Assembly (NCBI GenBank): GCA_964019055.1
Contig: OZ025212.1
Location: 186,001-250,000, forward strand
Reading direction: 5' to 3'
Length of the DNA: 64,000 nucleotides
Source: Anthopleura xanthogrammica
Taxonomy: Eukaryota; Cnidaria; Anthozoa; Actiniaria; Actiniidae
Shown: in pieces, positions 47,201 to 59,355 of the stretch
Position numbering within the stretch: the first letter of the stretch is position 1
Layout: each line of letters starts with the position of its first letter
Program-made: the position numbers and the translations under genes
Notes under the pieces: model-generated
What the model saw: the letters and a program-made list of their open reading frames with translations, nothing else
What the model was told of the DNA's origin: nothing
Database searches by the model: none

Positions 47201-49873
47201 AACATTATATTTCTTTCCATAACCTAGGAAAAGGGTAGGCCCAGAGAAGAAGACAATGATCGAAAAGGCTTGTTGGGAGCTGGCAGGATGCCACTCTTGG
47301 AAATGCTGTTATTACAGGCATTGGGAGAAGGAGGAGGAGACGACGACGACGACGACGACGAAAGTTTACCTGGAGGAGTGAGTATGGGAACATAATGTAT
47401 AATACAAAATACAAGCTGTATATTGAGTTAGATGTTTTCTCTTTTAGCTCAAAAAGGGGGACAAGGTCCGCGTCGAAAGTGATATTGAGAGGGCAAAACT
47501 CCTTCAGAAAGAGTACGGTGGTTGGGCAGAACCAATGAGAGAGGTGAGAAGACATTGGAACGAAAGCTCGGTTTTCTGATGCGAGCAATGAATCATCTGT
47601 GTGTCTGAGAGGTTTAAATGTTATGAGTATAGCTCTTGTATGGCGCCTCAAGGACATTAAGGACTGCGCACCTGATATACATGATGAATTAACCGGGTTT
47701 TTTTTTGCTCGTGCGTTTTGTCCGGCCGATCTGAGCATGATAAATGTATTTTGAACACTGTTAAGAAAAAAGACAACTTATCGAATTTTTTCTTGACTAC
47801 AACACCAATGAGTATTGCATTTTCAATCTTTTACAGTACCTTGGTAAAGAAGGTGAAGTTCAGAGGAAGGTTCTTCACGTGATCAAAGTCAAGTTCCCGG
47901 ATGGAGTTTCGTATGTACATGTTTGTATTTTTATGCCTAAAGAAATAAGTTAAATTTAAAGAATTAAAAAAAACACAATTTCATCTTCAATAACTTATCA
48001 GGTTTTTGTCATTGTTTTTCGAGTTGCACTTAATTAGCCTGGTTAACAAACCAGTGGCCCTCGTTCCATGATCGAATTGGAATTTGCGGAGGGATGAAAA
48101 CCGGAGAAATCCCTCGAAGCACAGGAGAGAACCAACTAGCAAATCTATCGCATGATGGCGAATCCACGATCAAACCCATGACCACAGCAGCGGTGACAGG
48201 CGGCACATTAGCAGCGCACACCACCCGTGCTGCTAACACACTGAAGCAATTTACTCACATATGATGGTGGGTCAGGAGATCGAACCCATGACCACAGCAG
48301 TGGTGAGAGGTGGTGCATTAGCAGCGCACACCACCCGTGCTTTCCTACAGAAAGTATGGGTAGTGTACGCATTAGTTCAGCATTAGCTTTGCCTTATAAG
48401 AGAGGTTTTTTAAGATCTGATCAACAATATCCTTAACAGCTATTAAATGTACAGCAAAGTCGTCAGCGGTTTGTCGTTTTCATAGTACCAAACTAAAAAT
48501 ATATATTCTTGTCCCAGCTGGTCCTACAACCCTTCCTTACTCGAGAAGATCAACCCTGATGGCTCTGCCACTCCTATTGTAGGTTCAAGGAAGTCAAGGC
48601 TTGAGGAGGTGATGAGATATCTTGATATGATAATACATACAGATCATTCATTGGCATATGCCTGTATTGACTCTGTTGACATCTGAATATATTGCAGTCA
48701 CTCTAATATCGTATATATTCTTTTAAAATCCGTAATTATTTAAAAAAGTTAAAGCTCAATTCTTGTATATACTGTAAACGCATTGAGGCCTTCGAAATGC
48801 GTAATAAAAACGGGAAAAGCCGTAATTATTATTATTATTTTCCAGGATTTACCCTCGCGCATAATATACTTTTCAGGTTGTCCGAGGGCTGTTCCATAGG
48901 TACGATGTGGTCCAAATACCGAAGGAACAGAGCGTGGTTGAATTATTGCAAAAAGGTCATGGTGGATGGAAAGATAGAATGAAACTGGTGAGTGCCCTTA
49001 AAACTAAAAGCTCATCCAGTGGATACACACACAATCATCTTTAATTACGCATAGTTTGTACAACAAGTCATTTCGTTTTCATTCCAGTGTCTGGGGATCA
49101 AGGGATTGGTCAATCGAGTGGACAAAGATGGAGACGTGTACGTGGAGTGTGTTAACGGTGACAAGTGAGTAATAGAATTCCGTATAATCTAGGAAGGGGA
49201 GGGCAGATAGCTCCCTACTTTCAATTTTAAATCATTATTTCTATTTACTGCCATTTTTACTGCAGTTGGACTTTCAACCCTGAATTGCTGATCAAGGTGG
49301 AGCCTGACCCTAATGCCAAGAAAGAAGCTGGAGATTTTGTGTTAGTAATGGATGATGTGGAGTCTGTCAAACAGCTGCAGGTCAATCATGGTGGATGGGT
49401 TAGAGGCATGGAAAAGGTAAGCACTGGTTGATACAGGTTCAGTCAGTTGAGTGATTGAAGATTCCAAAAGTATAGCATGCAACTGTCCCTTTTGCAGTGT
49501 TGTGGACATACTGGGATCATCAAGGCTGTTCTACCAAATGAACGTTTGAGGATTGAAGTTGCTCATAACACATGGATCTTTAATGAAAAGGCTATTACAC
49601 TAGTAGCTAAGGGAGGTAAGAACACTCACATTTGTTCTGTTTAAAGTCTTTATAAAGTCCATATACTATTCTGCATGATGGCTTTTTTTCTAAGTGCACC
49701 ACACTTTCTGAGCCTTCTGCTTTGGCTTCTACTTTGTGACACAACTACAAAACTGCGCGGAAAATGGGTAGGGCATGTGATATGTGAAATGACCCGGTTT
49801 TTAATGGTTAGCTTTTTCTTTTGCAGAGGAAATGTTTGAAGCCATTCTGAGAAGAAAACTGAAACTAATTTGA
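44220..49873 (+). CDS. kinase gene A: protein kinase with Mind-bomb/HERC2-type SH3 repeats
   Basis: Fifteen coding exons, 661 residues: 44220-44313, 44605-44723, 45216-45489, 45680-45886, 46202-46414, 46599-46762, 47228-47377, 47448-47543, 47837-47910, 48518-48608, 48877-48987, 49088-49164, 49266-49416, 49498-49615, 49827-49873. The kinase domain (about 13-300) has every catalytic element: G22-x-G24-x2-G27, K44 (VAVK), E66, HRD D144 with K146/N149, DFG D165 and APE 195-197. A proline and acidic linker (about 303-407) includes a run of seven Asp. Then come three SH3-like repeats with GGW cores at W433, W525 and W601, as in Mind bomb and HERC2. Plant KEG joins a kinase to such repeats but also has RING and ankyrin parts, absent here. 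Substrate and pathway are unknown. Intron 4 uses a GC donor. Confidence 0.9.
44940..45172 (-). mobile_element. LINE 3' fragment in kinase A intron 2
   Basis: The minus strand reads LWNNLPDAVKYSDSVPAF followed by an ALKTFLF block, the usual C-terminal end of CR1-like reverse transcriptases. The corresponding introns of copies B and C lack it, so it arrived in A after separation or was lost in the ancestor of B and C. Confidence 0.7.
48040..48345 (-). mobile_element. tRNA-derived SINE, head duplicated, in kinase A intron 9
   Basis: The minus strand has an A-box-like TGGTGTGCGCTG and a B-box-like GGTTCGATCTC (about 48270-48280), and a second, diverged head (GGTTTGATC) 50-100 bases further along, followed by the body with CTCCGGTTTTCATCC. 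The same place in copy B (57181-57322) keeps only one shortened remnant. Confidence 0.65.
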
Positions 49874-50026
49874 ACATATCCAGATCTGTATCCACTGACT
49901 CCATACTAGTGGAAAAGAAGGGATGTTGTAGATTAGGAATGGCAAGTGACGTAGCCAGTACTGTCAGGAAAACCCTCTCCGGTCCTGTCTCTGGTCTCTG
50001 TCCGGTCCTTGCCACCGATCGACGGT

Positions 50027-50164
50027 TATAGACCCCTTGCAGCACGTTGGAATGCAGCTCAATTTGGAGGGCAAAACAATAGATTCCAATTCTCAGGAGA
50101 TTGAAATTCTTTTGTTTTGTCCTCCAAATTGAGCTGCTATGACGTCACGTGAAAGAGGTCTATA
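50027..50164. mobile_element. 138-bp palindromic MITE, copy 2
   Basis: Ends TATAGACCC and GAGGTCTATA. Inner arms GCAGCTCAATTTGGAGG and CCTCCAAATTGAGCTGC form a hairpin. It lies about 150 bp beyond the kinase A stop codon and is duplicated with it downstream of kinase B. Confidence 0.88.
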
Positions 50165-50539
50165 AGGGGGGGATTGCTAGTATAATTTACTCCTGACTGC
50201 TATGATTTCACAAGAAAGCATAAATATTTATGCTCTCTTGAATTTCAATATTTTGATTATTTCATTATTGCACTTGACAGGGACTCCCCGTAGGTTTTCT
50301 TGCATCTCGTCAAATCAGTCAAAACTTGTAGTGATGGATCCATCAAATTAAAAGTGGCAAATAGGATCGTACGAATGAGTACTTTAAAGTGGGTCATTGT
50401 ACTTTTATTTATGTACTTTTACATAGCTATTCTCTGATATTTATATGTAAGACTCATGTTTACTCTAACATACCGAGAATAATTCTTATTCATTATGTGA
50501 TTAAAGGCTAACATTTAAAAAGAAAATCAAGTCGTTATT
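50165..50539. other. spacer between kinase A and the second duplicated unit
   Basis: Unique AT-rich sequence, mostly absent at the B-to-C junction (around 59085), so the tandem junctions are not equivalent. No gene seen. Confidence 0.5.
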
Positions 50540-50615
50540 ACCTCATCTTCTGTAGCCTCTTCCACGTCCTCTCCAGTTACCTAACCCTCTTCCTCCTCCT
50601 GTAGAACTCACGTCA
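50540..50615 (-). pseudogene. MCM8 exon 1 copy, start codon lost
   Basis: The minus strand matches MCM8 exon 1 (Arg/Gly-rich tail, GGACGTGGAAGAGGCTACAG). The start ATGAGTTC has become GTGAGTTC and a stop-creating change (GGTTAGG) appears. Only exon 1 was copied. It marks one edge of the duplicated segment. Confidence 0.85.
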
Positions 50616-50819
50616 AGTATCTTTAACCTAATATCCCAAGAATACTTCTTATATATTACGAGAAAACAGAATCTTGAAGCCGAAAAACACACGCTGTCAT
50701 GTTTTGAGTGCCGCCATTTTGAATTGAGCGCGCTAAAATATTACACAGCTGCTGATTGGTTAACATATCAAACTAGATAGCCAATAAGATCAGTCCTTAT
50801 ATCTGTGGCTATATTCAAC

Positions 50820-51374
50820 ATGCCGTCCAGTGACAATAAATTTGAGAGAAGAAAAAACCCCGGGGGGGTACTTCGGGTCGTTTCATATGGGATGCTCCGC
50901 CCGGACTCTCGACCCCTTACCCTTTGATATACCAAATTTCAGCAAAAAAGTACCCCTTTTATACACTTTTTTGCCTGAAAAGGTACCCCTTTCATAAACT
51001 TTTGAAGAAAAGCTACCCCTTTTTATACCAAAATTCCCAAATTGCCACCCCTTTTCTATACCTGCGGCCTGAAAAACGTACCCCTTTCGGGCGGAGCATC
51101 CCCGTATAGTCCATTATAGGGAGTACCCCCCCCCCCCCCCCCCGGGGAAAAACCCTACGAAAAGACAAAACAAAGCAGTCCAAATAAGAAAAAAGTAGAC
51201 GAAAATTCCTCTCAGCTTTGAGTGCTTAATACCAGTTTACATAAAGTAGAGAGAGCATGTTATAACCTGGAAGTACGCGGATCTGAAATCCCCAAACACA
51301 TGTTGGCTGACTTAGTAAGCTCTGGGCCTGATGATCAGCAAAACACTAACAATGATAGCTCACTGCTGTTATAA
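50820..51374 (+). pseudogene. TSNAX copy 2, deleted and interrupted
   Basis: The first ~30 codons of TSNAX and its last ~50 codons remain. The roughly 570-bp middle, with all nuclease residues, is deleted, and a 290-bp element (50858-51147) interrupts the 5' piece. The deletion join (TCCTCTCAGCTTTGAG) puts TGA in frame. The same join occurs in copy 3, so the deletion predates their separation. Confidence 0.92.
50858..51147. mobile_element. 290-bp element with C/G-run termini
   Basis: Begins CCCCGGGGGGGTAC and ends GTACCCCC...CCGGGG. The subterminal regions also pair as inverted repeats (CGCCCG...GGGCGG, GGATGCTCC...GGAGCATCC). The centre is TACCCCTTT-rich. Copy 3 has the uninterrupted site. 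An AAAAACC-type duplication flanks the insertion. This looks like a non-autonomous DNA element. Confidence 0.8.
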
Positions 51375-51479
51375 TTCATTAATCTAAATGTGCGATGAAT
51401 AAAGAAACAAAAGTTCAATGTACATCTCATTGATCAGTAAAAGCTTTGAAAATCGTTTTTCTGTAACCTAAATATGCTC

Positions 51480-52008
51480 TGATATACGCAGCCAGAAGTC
51501 CATTAGAAGAAGCCCAGAACGTCACGTTACGTCACGTCACTTCACCTTTATACAATGCATCATGGGATAACAGATGAGGAATCTACCGTATAAAACCCAC
51601 AGTGCATTGCGTACCAACAAATTTAGATTGTGATCTTACAAGAAGTCTAATCCGATCTTGCAACCATTTGTATAGTATATAAGTAATATAACCTAATCTA
51701 AGAGCCAAGAACTTCTTAGTCTCTAGACAGTTTTCACTGGACTGTACACTCATTGACCCAACTCTGATAACCTTTGCTGATATATTCAAGTCACACAATG
51801 GTTTGTTTATATTTCTATCAGCCTCGGTTCAATGCGCGTCCTGAACTAGTTCTCGGAATCCACTCACCCGGAAGAAAGGTAGTCCAAGAAATCCGCTTCT
51901 TCGCTGTCTGCAATTCTATTGCAATTGTTTACAATATTTTTCTATATCTTCAGCGCTCTGCAGTGGTCTTTAAAGGAGCTTTAGAATCTCTGAAATCCGT
52001 GTAGAGAG
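51480..52008 (+). promoter_or_regulatory. promoter and 5' untranslated exon of kinase gene B
   Basis: As for gene A, but the upstream part now carries a cluster of ACGTCAC half-sites (51518-51540) where A has one. A GTATAAAAC box lies near 51589. The exon donor is AGAG|GTGAGC at 52008/52009 and the acceptor ends at 54252. The intron is 2.2 kb because a LINE has inserted. Confidence 0.6.
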
Positions 52009-52689
52009 GTGAGCATCAACGTAATAGTCGTAGGTCTACCTGGTTTTGACTCAACTTCGTTTGCTTGTGTATTAAGTATAAATCTAGTTAGTATTGATGG
52101 TAAAACCTGGTCCTTTTAGAATATCACTTTTGGCTATCTGCTTTGCTAGCTTACTCTACTGATTCCAATCATTTTCATGGTTTCATAAAAGCGCCTTATC
52201 GAGAATAGAGGTAAGAAGTCTTTGAAAACTTTCTTGTTTTCGGTTTCCAGCAAACTAGAAACAGTGAGCTTACTTCGAATGTCTTTATTTAACACTTTGA
52301 TTGAAACTTCTCGCCCTATTTATCTGTCTTTACATATATATATAAAGCAATTGACTCTGTTTAATTTGATCGAAATTCAGTCCTAATTTATATGTCGCAA
52401 GCACCTCAGTATATGATCATCAGCCGAAAATCACATTGAATAATTATAACAACTACACAGTTTAGCGACTTAGGTGTCTACTCCTTTCGCCTCTTAATGT
52501 CATAGCATCTTCATAGCGTATTATGAGAAATCGGGGGTCCGTAACTCGTGCTTGCTCGTTTGAGCCGCTATCGATTACGGATGTATACGTAGAGATCTTC
52601 CTTCGAAACAACTTGTTATTGGTAATTCTTTCAGGTGACATAAAGGGGGTAAAATCCAACGAAAAGGTCCAATTAAGCTCAGTAATGAT

Positions 52690-53883
52690 TTACAGTTTTT
52701 ACAGTTTAGTTTATTTTGCTCTCTTTAAATATTACAATTTTTATACATAGAATTAGTAATACTAAAATGATTTTACAGTTTTGTTTGAATATAAGAAGAG
52801 CCTGGGGGCTAAGTTAACTGTTAGGTTTTCTAGTTAGCCCCCAGTCTTTTAGTTACAATAGTAATTCAGGTTTAAAGAAAAAAATATATATATATATAAA
52901 TAGAATATAATTACAATATGGTTATATGTAATAGAATTAGATAATTTGATAATGAGGTAAATTGAATCAATTAAGAAAGAATAATATTGATATAATTTAA
53001 GACATATGATATGATTGATATAGTTTGGAAAATATCATACAATGTATAAGTGCATAATTGTAGTATACATTTATACATTACATTCAATAATTTGTTGATC
53101 AAGTAAATACTGTTTGAGATTTTTTGAGAAAGAATATGTTTTTTTACAAGATTTAAGTTCAATGGGAATACTGTTCCAAATATCGATTGCCATGAACGAA
53201 ATCGATTGTTTGCCAATATTTGTCCTAACTTTCGATTTATATAAGTTACGGTCACTTGCATATCTTGTATTGTAATTGTGCATATCTCCAGCATATTTAA
53301 ACATAGTGTTAAAGATGCTAGGGAGCGCCCCAATACGCCATAAGTGCATAAATTTTAGTACATGTAAGTAGTAAACGTTTTTTTACTGTAAGAATATCCA
53401 GCAAGTTCATCAAAGGCTTAGCACTTTGTGTATCTTTACCGTAAAGTGTGGTAAAAAAGATTAAGCGTATGATGTGATTTTGCTTTGTCTGGTTTTTCGT
53501 AAGATGTGTTGTGTATGTGCTTCCCCAAGCCATGATAGCGTAGGATATATAGGGATAAGTAAGGTTGTAATATATCTGCTTTAGCTGTTTAACTGAAAGA
53601 TAGTGCCTTAATTTTGCAATAATCCCCGTATTACGGGATATGCGTGAGCATATGTACGAAATGTGATGTTTCCAACTCATTGAATCGTCTATCATAACAC
53701 CCAAATATTTTATAAAGTTTTTCCTCTCAATGGGCATTTCCACTCCATTGTTTATAGGGATTTTTATATCAATTTGGAGATCTTTTTTCTGTGGAGACTT
53801 AACTATCATAAAATTCGTTTTTGCTGTGTTTATTAATAATTTATTTGTATCGCACCATTCTTTGAGTTTGCCTAGCTCCTGAT
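52690..53883 (-). mobile_element. 5'-truncated LINE in the kinase B 5' UTR intron
   Basis: Two minus-strand frames, 53318-53809 and 53071-53349, encode the reverse transcriptase C-terminus (KYLGVMIDDSMSWKHH, SYAIMAWGSTY, HNYNTRYAS, IWNSIPIELK), separated by a frameshift. The element is flanked by the 7-bp direct repeat TAATGAT (52683-52689 and 53884-53890). Copy C shows the empty site. The A/T-rich end at 52690 is its 3' end. It is about 1.2 kb of a once longer element and cannot move itself. Confidence 0.88.
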
Positions 53884-54256
53884 TAATGATCGACGCTGCT
53901 AATAATTATAATACTAGTGTTTATCGAACATTTCAATGTTTTGACTCAAAAAGTTAATGTATCCAGTCAAGTCATTTGAAACTTTACACATCCCTGCAGG
54001 AATAACCTGTTAGCGCAGAGCGATGCTTTTAATATGAACTAGAGTCTGAAGAATCCAGACAGACGCATAGTATTTATCCTTGCTCTCTATTGTTGTTTTT
54101 CAAAGCCACTGGATGTGGCTAGAGGATTTTCCGCCTTTGGATTAATGGCTTTTCTCACATCGACCAACATCATTGTCGTCTTTTGGTGCTTCTAGTGAAT
54201 GATTGCATGCCAATCGCCTGTTTATAATCTTGTAAACGTTCTTCCATTCCAGTACA

Positions 54257-57200
54257 ATGGCCATGGCAGCCCCTATTGTCGTTCTGGGTCACTACAAAGT
54301 CAATTTGCTTGACAAGTTAGGACAGGGGGTGTTTGGAATCGTGTTTCGAGGTACGTGATGTCCATTGTCTTAGCTTATCTGATTCAAACGTTCTGTAATG
54401 CATATTCAGAGGTTTAGATGGAGTTTTGTTTTTTTCAAAAGGGACGGACGCACGGCGAAGCATAAAAGTCGCCGTAAAACAAATGGAGCTGAAGAAGGAA
54501 GACAAGGCAGGGGCTGACAAAATTGGAAGTGATGCAATGACAGAAATCAAGAACTTGCAGGTAATTTTCCCATTCTTTCGTTCAATTTTTGCATCGCTTG
54601 TTTTGATTGGTTTTCTTTGGCTTGGGCGTAATGTTTTGCCTATTTCAAACCACTTGTCATTCCCTTGAGTATCATTTCTTTGTTTGGATGCAAATGAAAA
54701 AAGAATCCAGTTTTTCTCAAAGGAATGACACGTGGTCTGAATTGACTATAAACTAGGACCAAGCTAACTCATAGTATTTGCTGTTTTCAGAAACTCCCAT
54801 CCCACCCCCACATAGTCAAGTTTTTGGACTTCCATTTCCAATCCAATTCCTTCTGGATGGTCATGGAGTTTTGCAACTTTGGTAATCTAAAGGAGTACTT
54901 TGACAAGTATAAACCAATAGACTTTGTGACCAAGGTTGAATTGATGCAACAAGCAGCTAGTGCCATCGCTCACTTGCATGGTCTTCCTGTCCCGATCATA
55001 CACAGGGACTTGAAGCCAGCTAATATCATGTTACATTACACTGGGGACAGACCAATGGTTAAAGGTACTGGTGCATGCATACTTCTTCTAGTTAGACTAA
55101 CAGGCAACCCAGTAACCTGTCATGACAGTCAACCCAGACTCCCTCGTCCAAAGCCAACACAGCATTCCAAGCCATTAACTTAGATAGATAGTTCAGTGAT
55201 ACATATTTAGCATTATGCGTGTTTCTGTTTTTAGTGACTGACTTTGGCTTAGCTAAAGTTGCCGAAGACAAGGCTGACCTTGCAAAAACCTTCATGATGT
55301 CGACCATTGGAGGAACACCAGCATTCATGGCCCCAGAATTCTTTCTGAGGCAGAAGTACACATCCTCTGTAGATGTGTTTGCCCTTGGTTTGGTGTTTCT
55401 AGGCATGCTTAACTATGATGAGCTCGGCGACATCTTACCAGGCAAGTACTACTCAAGCTAGCCTGCGTAGCGGTCTCTGTAGGGTGAAGTTGAGAACTAG
55501 GAAGAGAGGGGGAACAGGAAGAGAAAAGGGAGGGCCCTCCTCCCTAATCCTCCCTAATTCCTTCTCAATTAGTGTTTCGCAGTACTGGAGAGTAGTTCTC
55601 CCATCCAAACCAAGCCCTATCAGAAAAATTCGAAGCCGAATCTTGATCACCTGGGAATCGCACGAGAGCAATAAAGCGTACGTTCTAGCATTCTAGTCAA
55701 CCTCATATTCATATTCTTTCTTTTTTTCAGTGTTTGGGACTGACTTTTTGATGATGCCATTAGGAATGGTGATAGCACAGGCGCTGAAATCAAGTTCTTC
55801 TCCACCAACCGTTGTTGAGATAAAACAGAGCGAAAGGAAAGACATTAAAGAAGTAAAAGAAGTTATCAAAAAAATGGTAACGGCTAAGAAAGAGGATCGT
55901 ATGAAAACCCAGGAAGTTCACACCGCATTCAAGAATATTTTCGGTAGGTGTATCATTGGGAAAGTATGTCCTTGAGTTATTTTGTTTTTAATTTTCATTG
56001 GACCAATCATAAAATATCAAAATTATAAATCCAAAAGTACCTATACTGACTTCAAGGTGAATCAGCTAAGTCCTGACAACCCCTTAGTTGGTATCATTCT
56101 CATTATCAGCTGGTTAGAAAGGTTTCAGTTGAAGCATGTTTGTAATCTTTGCAGATAAACTTAAGGTCGGTATTCCTCCCCCACCTCCACCCCCAACCGA
56201 GATAACAGATGCAGAAACTGATGAAGATGATCGGCCTAATAATGAAATTGACGACTCGGAAGAGGGGGACATTGGCTACCACTTGCTGAGGCAGGCTGCT
56301 GGTCAAATGTTAGAGGTATGTCTGTTACGAATACAAATCTGCGCATCCTTTCTAGGTGTGAGAGAGCTAAGAGCGTCCGAATCTAATTCTTTCCGCAAAG
56401 AAAAAAACAACAATAATAATTCGGTAATTCCCCCTTATATAGAATAATATGTACCATAATCGAAGCTGAGATTTCGGAAAATCCTCACAACAGTTTCCTT
56501 ATGGTCCTGAACTTCCTATAACATTATATTTCTTTCCATAACCTAGGAAAAGGGTAGGCCCAGAGAAGAAGACAATGATCGAAAAGGTTTGTTGGGAGCT
56601 GGCAGGATGCCACTCTTGGAAATGCTGTTATTACAGGCATTGGGAGAAGGAGGAGGAGACGACGACGAAAGTTTACCTGGAGGAGTGAGTATGGGAATAT
56701 AATAATAATTATAATTTGCAACATACAAATTGTATATTGAGTTAGATGTTTTCTCTTTTAGCTCAAAAAGGGGGACAAGGTCCGCGTCGAAAGTGATATT
56801 GAGAGGGCAAAACTCCTTCAGAAAGAGTACGGTGGTTGGGTAGATTCAATGAGAGAGGTGAGAAGACATTGGAACGAAAGCATGATAAATGTATTTTAAA
56901 CACTGTTAGGAAAAAAGACAACTTATCAAATTTCTTAACGTATGGGACTACGACAGCAACGAGTATTGCATTTTCAATCTTTTACAGTACCTTGGTCAAA
57001 TAGGCGAAGTTCAGAGGAAGGTTCTTCACGTGATCAAAGTCAAGTTCCCGGATGGAGTTTCGTATGTACATGTTTGTATTTTTATGCCTAAAGAAAAATA
57101 TGAGGTTTCGTCTTTAATGAACTCGTCAGATTTTTTCACTGTTTTTCGAGAGTGGCGTTTAATTAGCAGGTGGCTAAATAACCTCGTTCCATGATTGAAT

Positions 57201-58726
57201 CGGAATTCGCGGAGGATCTAGGAGAGAACCAATAAGCAACTCTACCATATGATAGCTGGTCCAGGAATCAAACCCATGACCACAGTGGTGAGAGGTAGTG
57301 CATTAGCAGTGCACGTCACCCATAAGTTCAGCATTAGCTTTGCCTTATAAGAGAGGTTTTTTAAGATCTGATCAACAATATCCTTAACAGCTATTAAATG
57401 TACAGCAAAGTCGTCAGCGGTTTGTCGTTTTCATAGTACCAAACTAAAAATATATATTCTTGTCCCAGCTGGTCCTACAACCCTTCCTTACTCGAGAAGA
57501 TCAACCCTGATGGCTCTGCCACTCCTATTGTAGACTCAAGGAAGTCAAGGCTTGAGGAGGTGATGATATATCTTGATATGATAATACATACAGATCATTC
57601 ATTGGCATATGCCTTTATTGACTCTGTTGACATCTGAATATATTGCAGTCACTCTAATATCGTATTTTCCAGCATTTGCTGCAGCGCGACTACGCGACTT
57701 TTTACCCTCGCGCATAATATACTTTTCAGGTTGTCCGAGGGCTGTTTCATAGGTACGATGTGGTCCAAATACCGAAGGAACAGAGTGTGGTTGAAGTATT
57801 GCAGCAAAGTCATGGTGGATGGAATGATGGAATGAAACTGGTGAGTGCCCTTAAAACCAAAAGCTCATCCAGTGGATACACACACAATCATCTTTAATTA
57901 TGTATAATTTGTACAACAAGTCATTTCGTATTCATTCCAGTGTCTGGGGATCAAGGGATTGGTCAATCGAGTGGACAAAGATGGAGACGTGTACGTGGAG
58001 TGTATTAACGGTGTCAAGTGAGTAATAGAATTCCGTATAATCTAGGAAGGGGAGGGCAGATAGCTCCCTCCTTTCAATTTTAAATCATTATTACTATTTA
58101 CTGCCATTTTTACTGCAGTTGGACTTTCAACCCTGAATTGCTGATCAAGGTGGAGCCTGACCCTAATGCCAAGAAAGAAGCTGGAGATTTTGTGTTAGTA
58201 ATGGATGATGTGGAGTCTGTCAAACAGCTGCAGGTCAATCATGGTGGATGGGTTAGAGGCATGGAAAAGGTAAGCACTGGTTGATACAGGTTCAGTCAGT
58301 TGAGTGATTGAAGATTCCAAAAGTATAGCATGCAACTGTCCCTTTTGCAGTGTTGTGGACATACTGGGATCATCAAGGCTGTTCTACCAAATGAACGTTT
58401 GAGGATTGAAGTTGCTCATAACACATGGATCTTTAATGAAAAGGCTATTACACTAGTAGCTAAGGGAGGTAAGAACACTCACATTTGTTCTGTTTAAAGT
58501 CTTTATAAAGTCCATATACTATTCTGCATGATGGCTTTTTTTCTAAGTGCACCACACTTTCTGAGCCTTCTGCTTTGGCTTCTACTTTGTGACACAACTA
58601 CAAAACTGCGCGGAAAATGGGTAGGGCATGTGATATGTGAAATGACCCGGTTTTTAATGGTTAGCTTTTTCTTTTGCAGAGGAAATGTTTGAAGCCATTC
58701 TGAGAAGAAAATTGAAACTAATTTGA
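54257..58726 (+). CDS. kinase gene B: protein kinase with Mind-bomb/HERC2-type SH3 repeats
   Basis: Fifteen coding exons, 656 residues: 54257-54350, 54442-54560, 54791-55064, 55235-55441, 55731-55943, 56155-56315, 56547-56684, 56762-56857, 56988-57061, 57469-57559, 57730-57840, 57941-58017, 58119-58269, 58351-58468, 58680-58726. All catalytic residues and the three GGW repeats of gene A are kept. It differs from A mainly in the N-terminal tail, the linker (four fewer Asp codons, one residue less in the proline/acidic exon) and repeat 1 (WVDSMRE for WAEPMRE). Exons 2-4 differ from A by seven changes, all synonymous. The GC donor of intron 4 is kept. No disabling change is seen, so it should be functional. 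Confidence 0.9.
57181..57322 (-). mobile_element. SINE remnant in kinase B intron 9
   Basis: Counterpart of 48040-48345 with one head lost and several deletions. A B-box-like GGTTTGATTCC (minus strand) is still visible. Confidence 0.5.
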
Positions 58727-58884
58727 ACATATCCAGATCTGTATCCACTGACTCCATACTAGTGGAAAAGAAGGGATGCTGTAGATTAGGAATGGCAAGT
58801 GACGTAGCCATTACTGTCAGGAAAACCCTCTCCGGTCCTGTATCTCCCCGGCTAATTTATACAGTATTGCCACCGATCGACGGT

Positions 58885-59022
58885 TATAGACCCCTTGCAG
58901 CAAGTTGGAATGCAGCTCAATTTGTAGGACAAAACAATAGTTTCCAATTCTCAGGAGATTGAAATTCTTTTGTTTTGTCCTCCAAATTGAGCTGCTATGA
59001 CGTCACGTGAAAGAGGTCTATA
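58885..59022. mobile_element. 138-bp palindromic MITE, copy 3
   Basis: Same element and position as 50027-50164, copied as part of the kinase unit. One arm base differs (TTTGTAGG for TTTGGAGG). Confidence 0.88.
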
Positions 59023-59090
59023 AGGGGGGAATTGCTAGTATAATTTACTCCTGACTGCTATGATTTTACAAGAAAGCATAAATATTGAAT

Positions 59091-59146
59091 CCTCTTCCAC
59101 GTCCTCTCCAGTTACCTATCCCTCCTGCTGTTCTAGAACTCACGTC
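59091..59146 (-). pseudogene. MCM8 exon 1 copy in unit 3, shortened
   Basis: Begins inside the exon, shortly after the junction with the downstream flank of kinase B, and has the same lost start codon as the copy at 50540-50615. Confidence 0.8.
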
Positions 59147-59355
59147 AAGTATCTTTAACCTAATATCCCAAGAATACTTCTTATATATTACGAGAAGACA
59201 GACTCTTGAAGCCGAAAAACACACGCTGTCATGTTTTGAATGCCGCCATTTTGAATTGAGCGCGCTAAAATATTACACAGCTGCTGATTGGTTAACATAT
59301 CAAACTAGATAGCCAATAAGATCAGTCCTTATATATATCTGCGGCTATATTCAAC

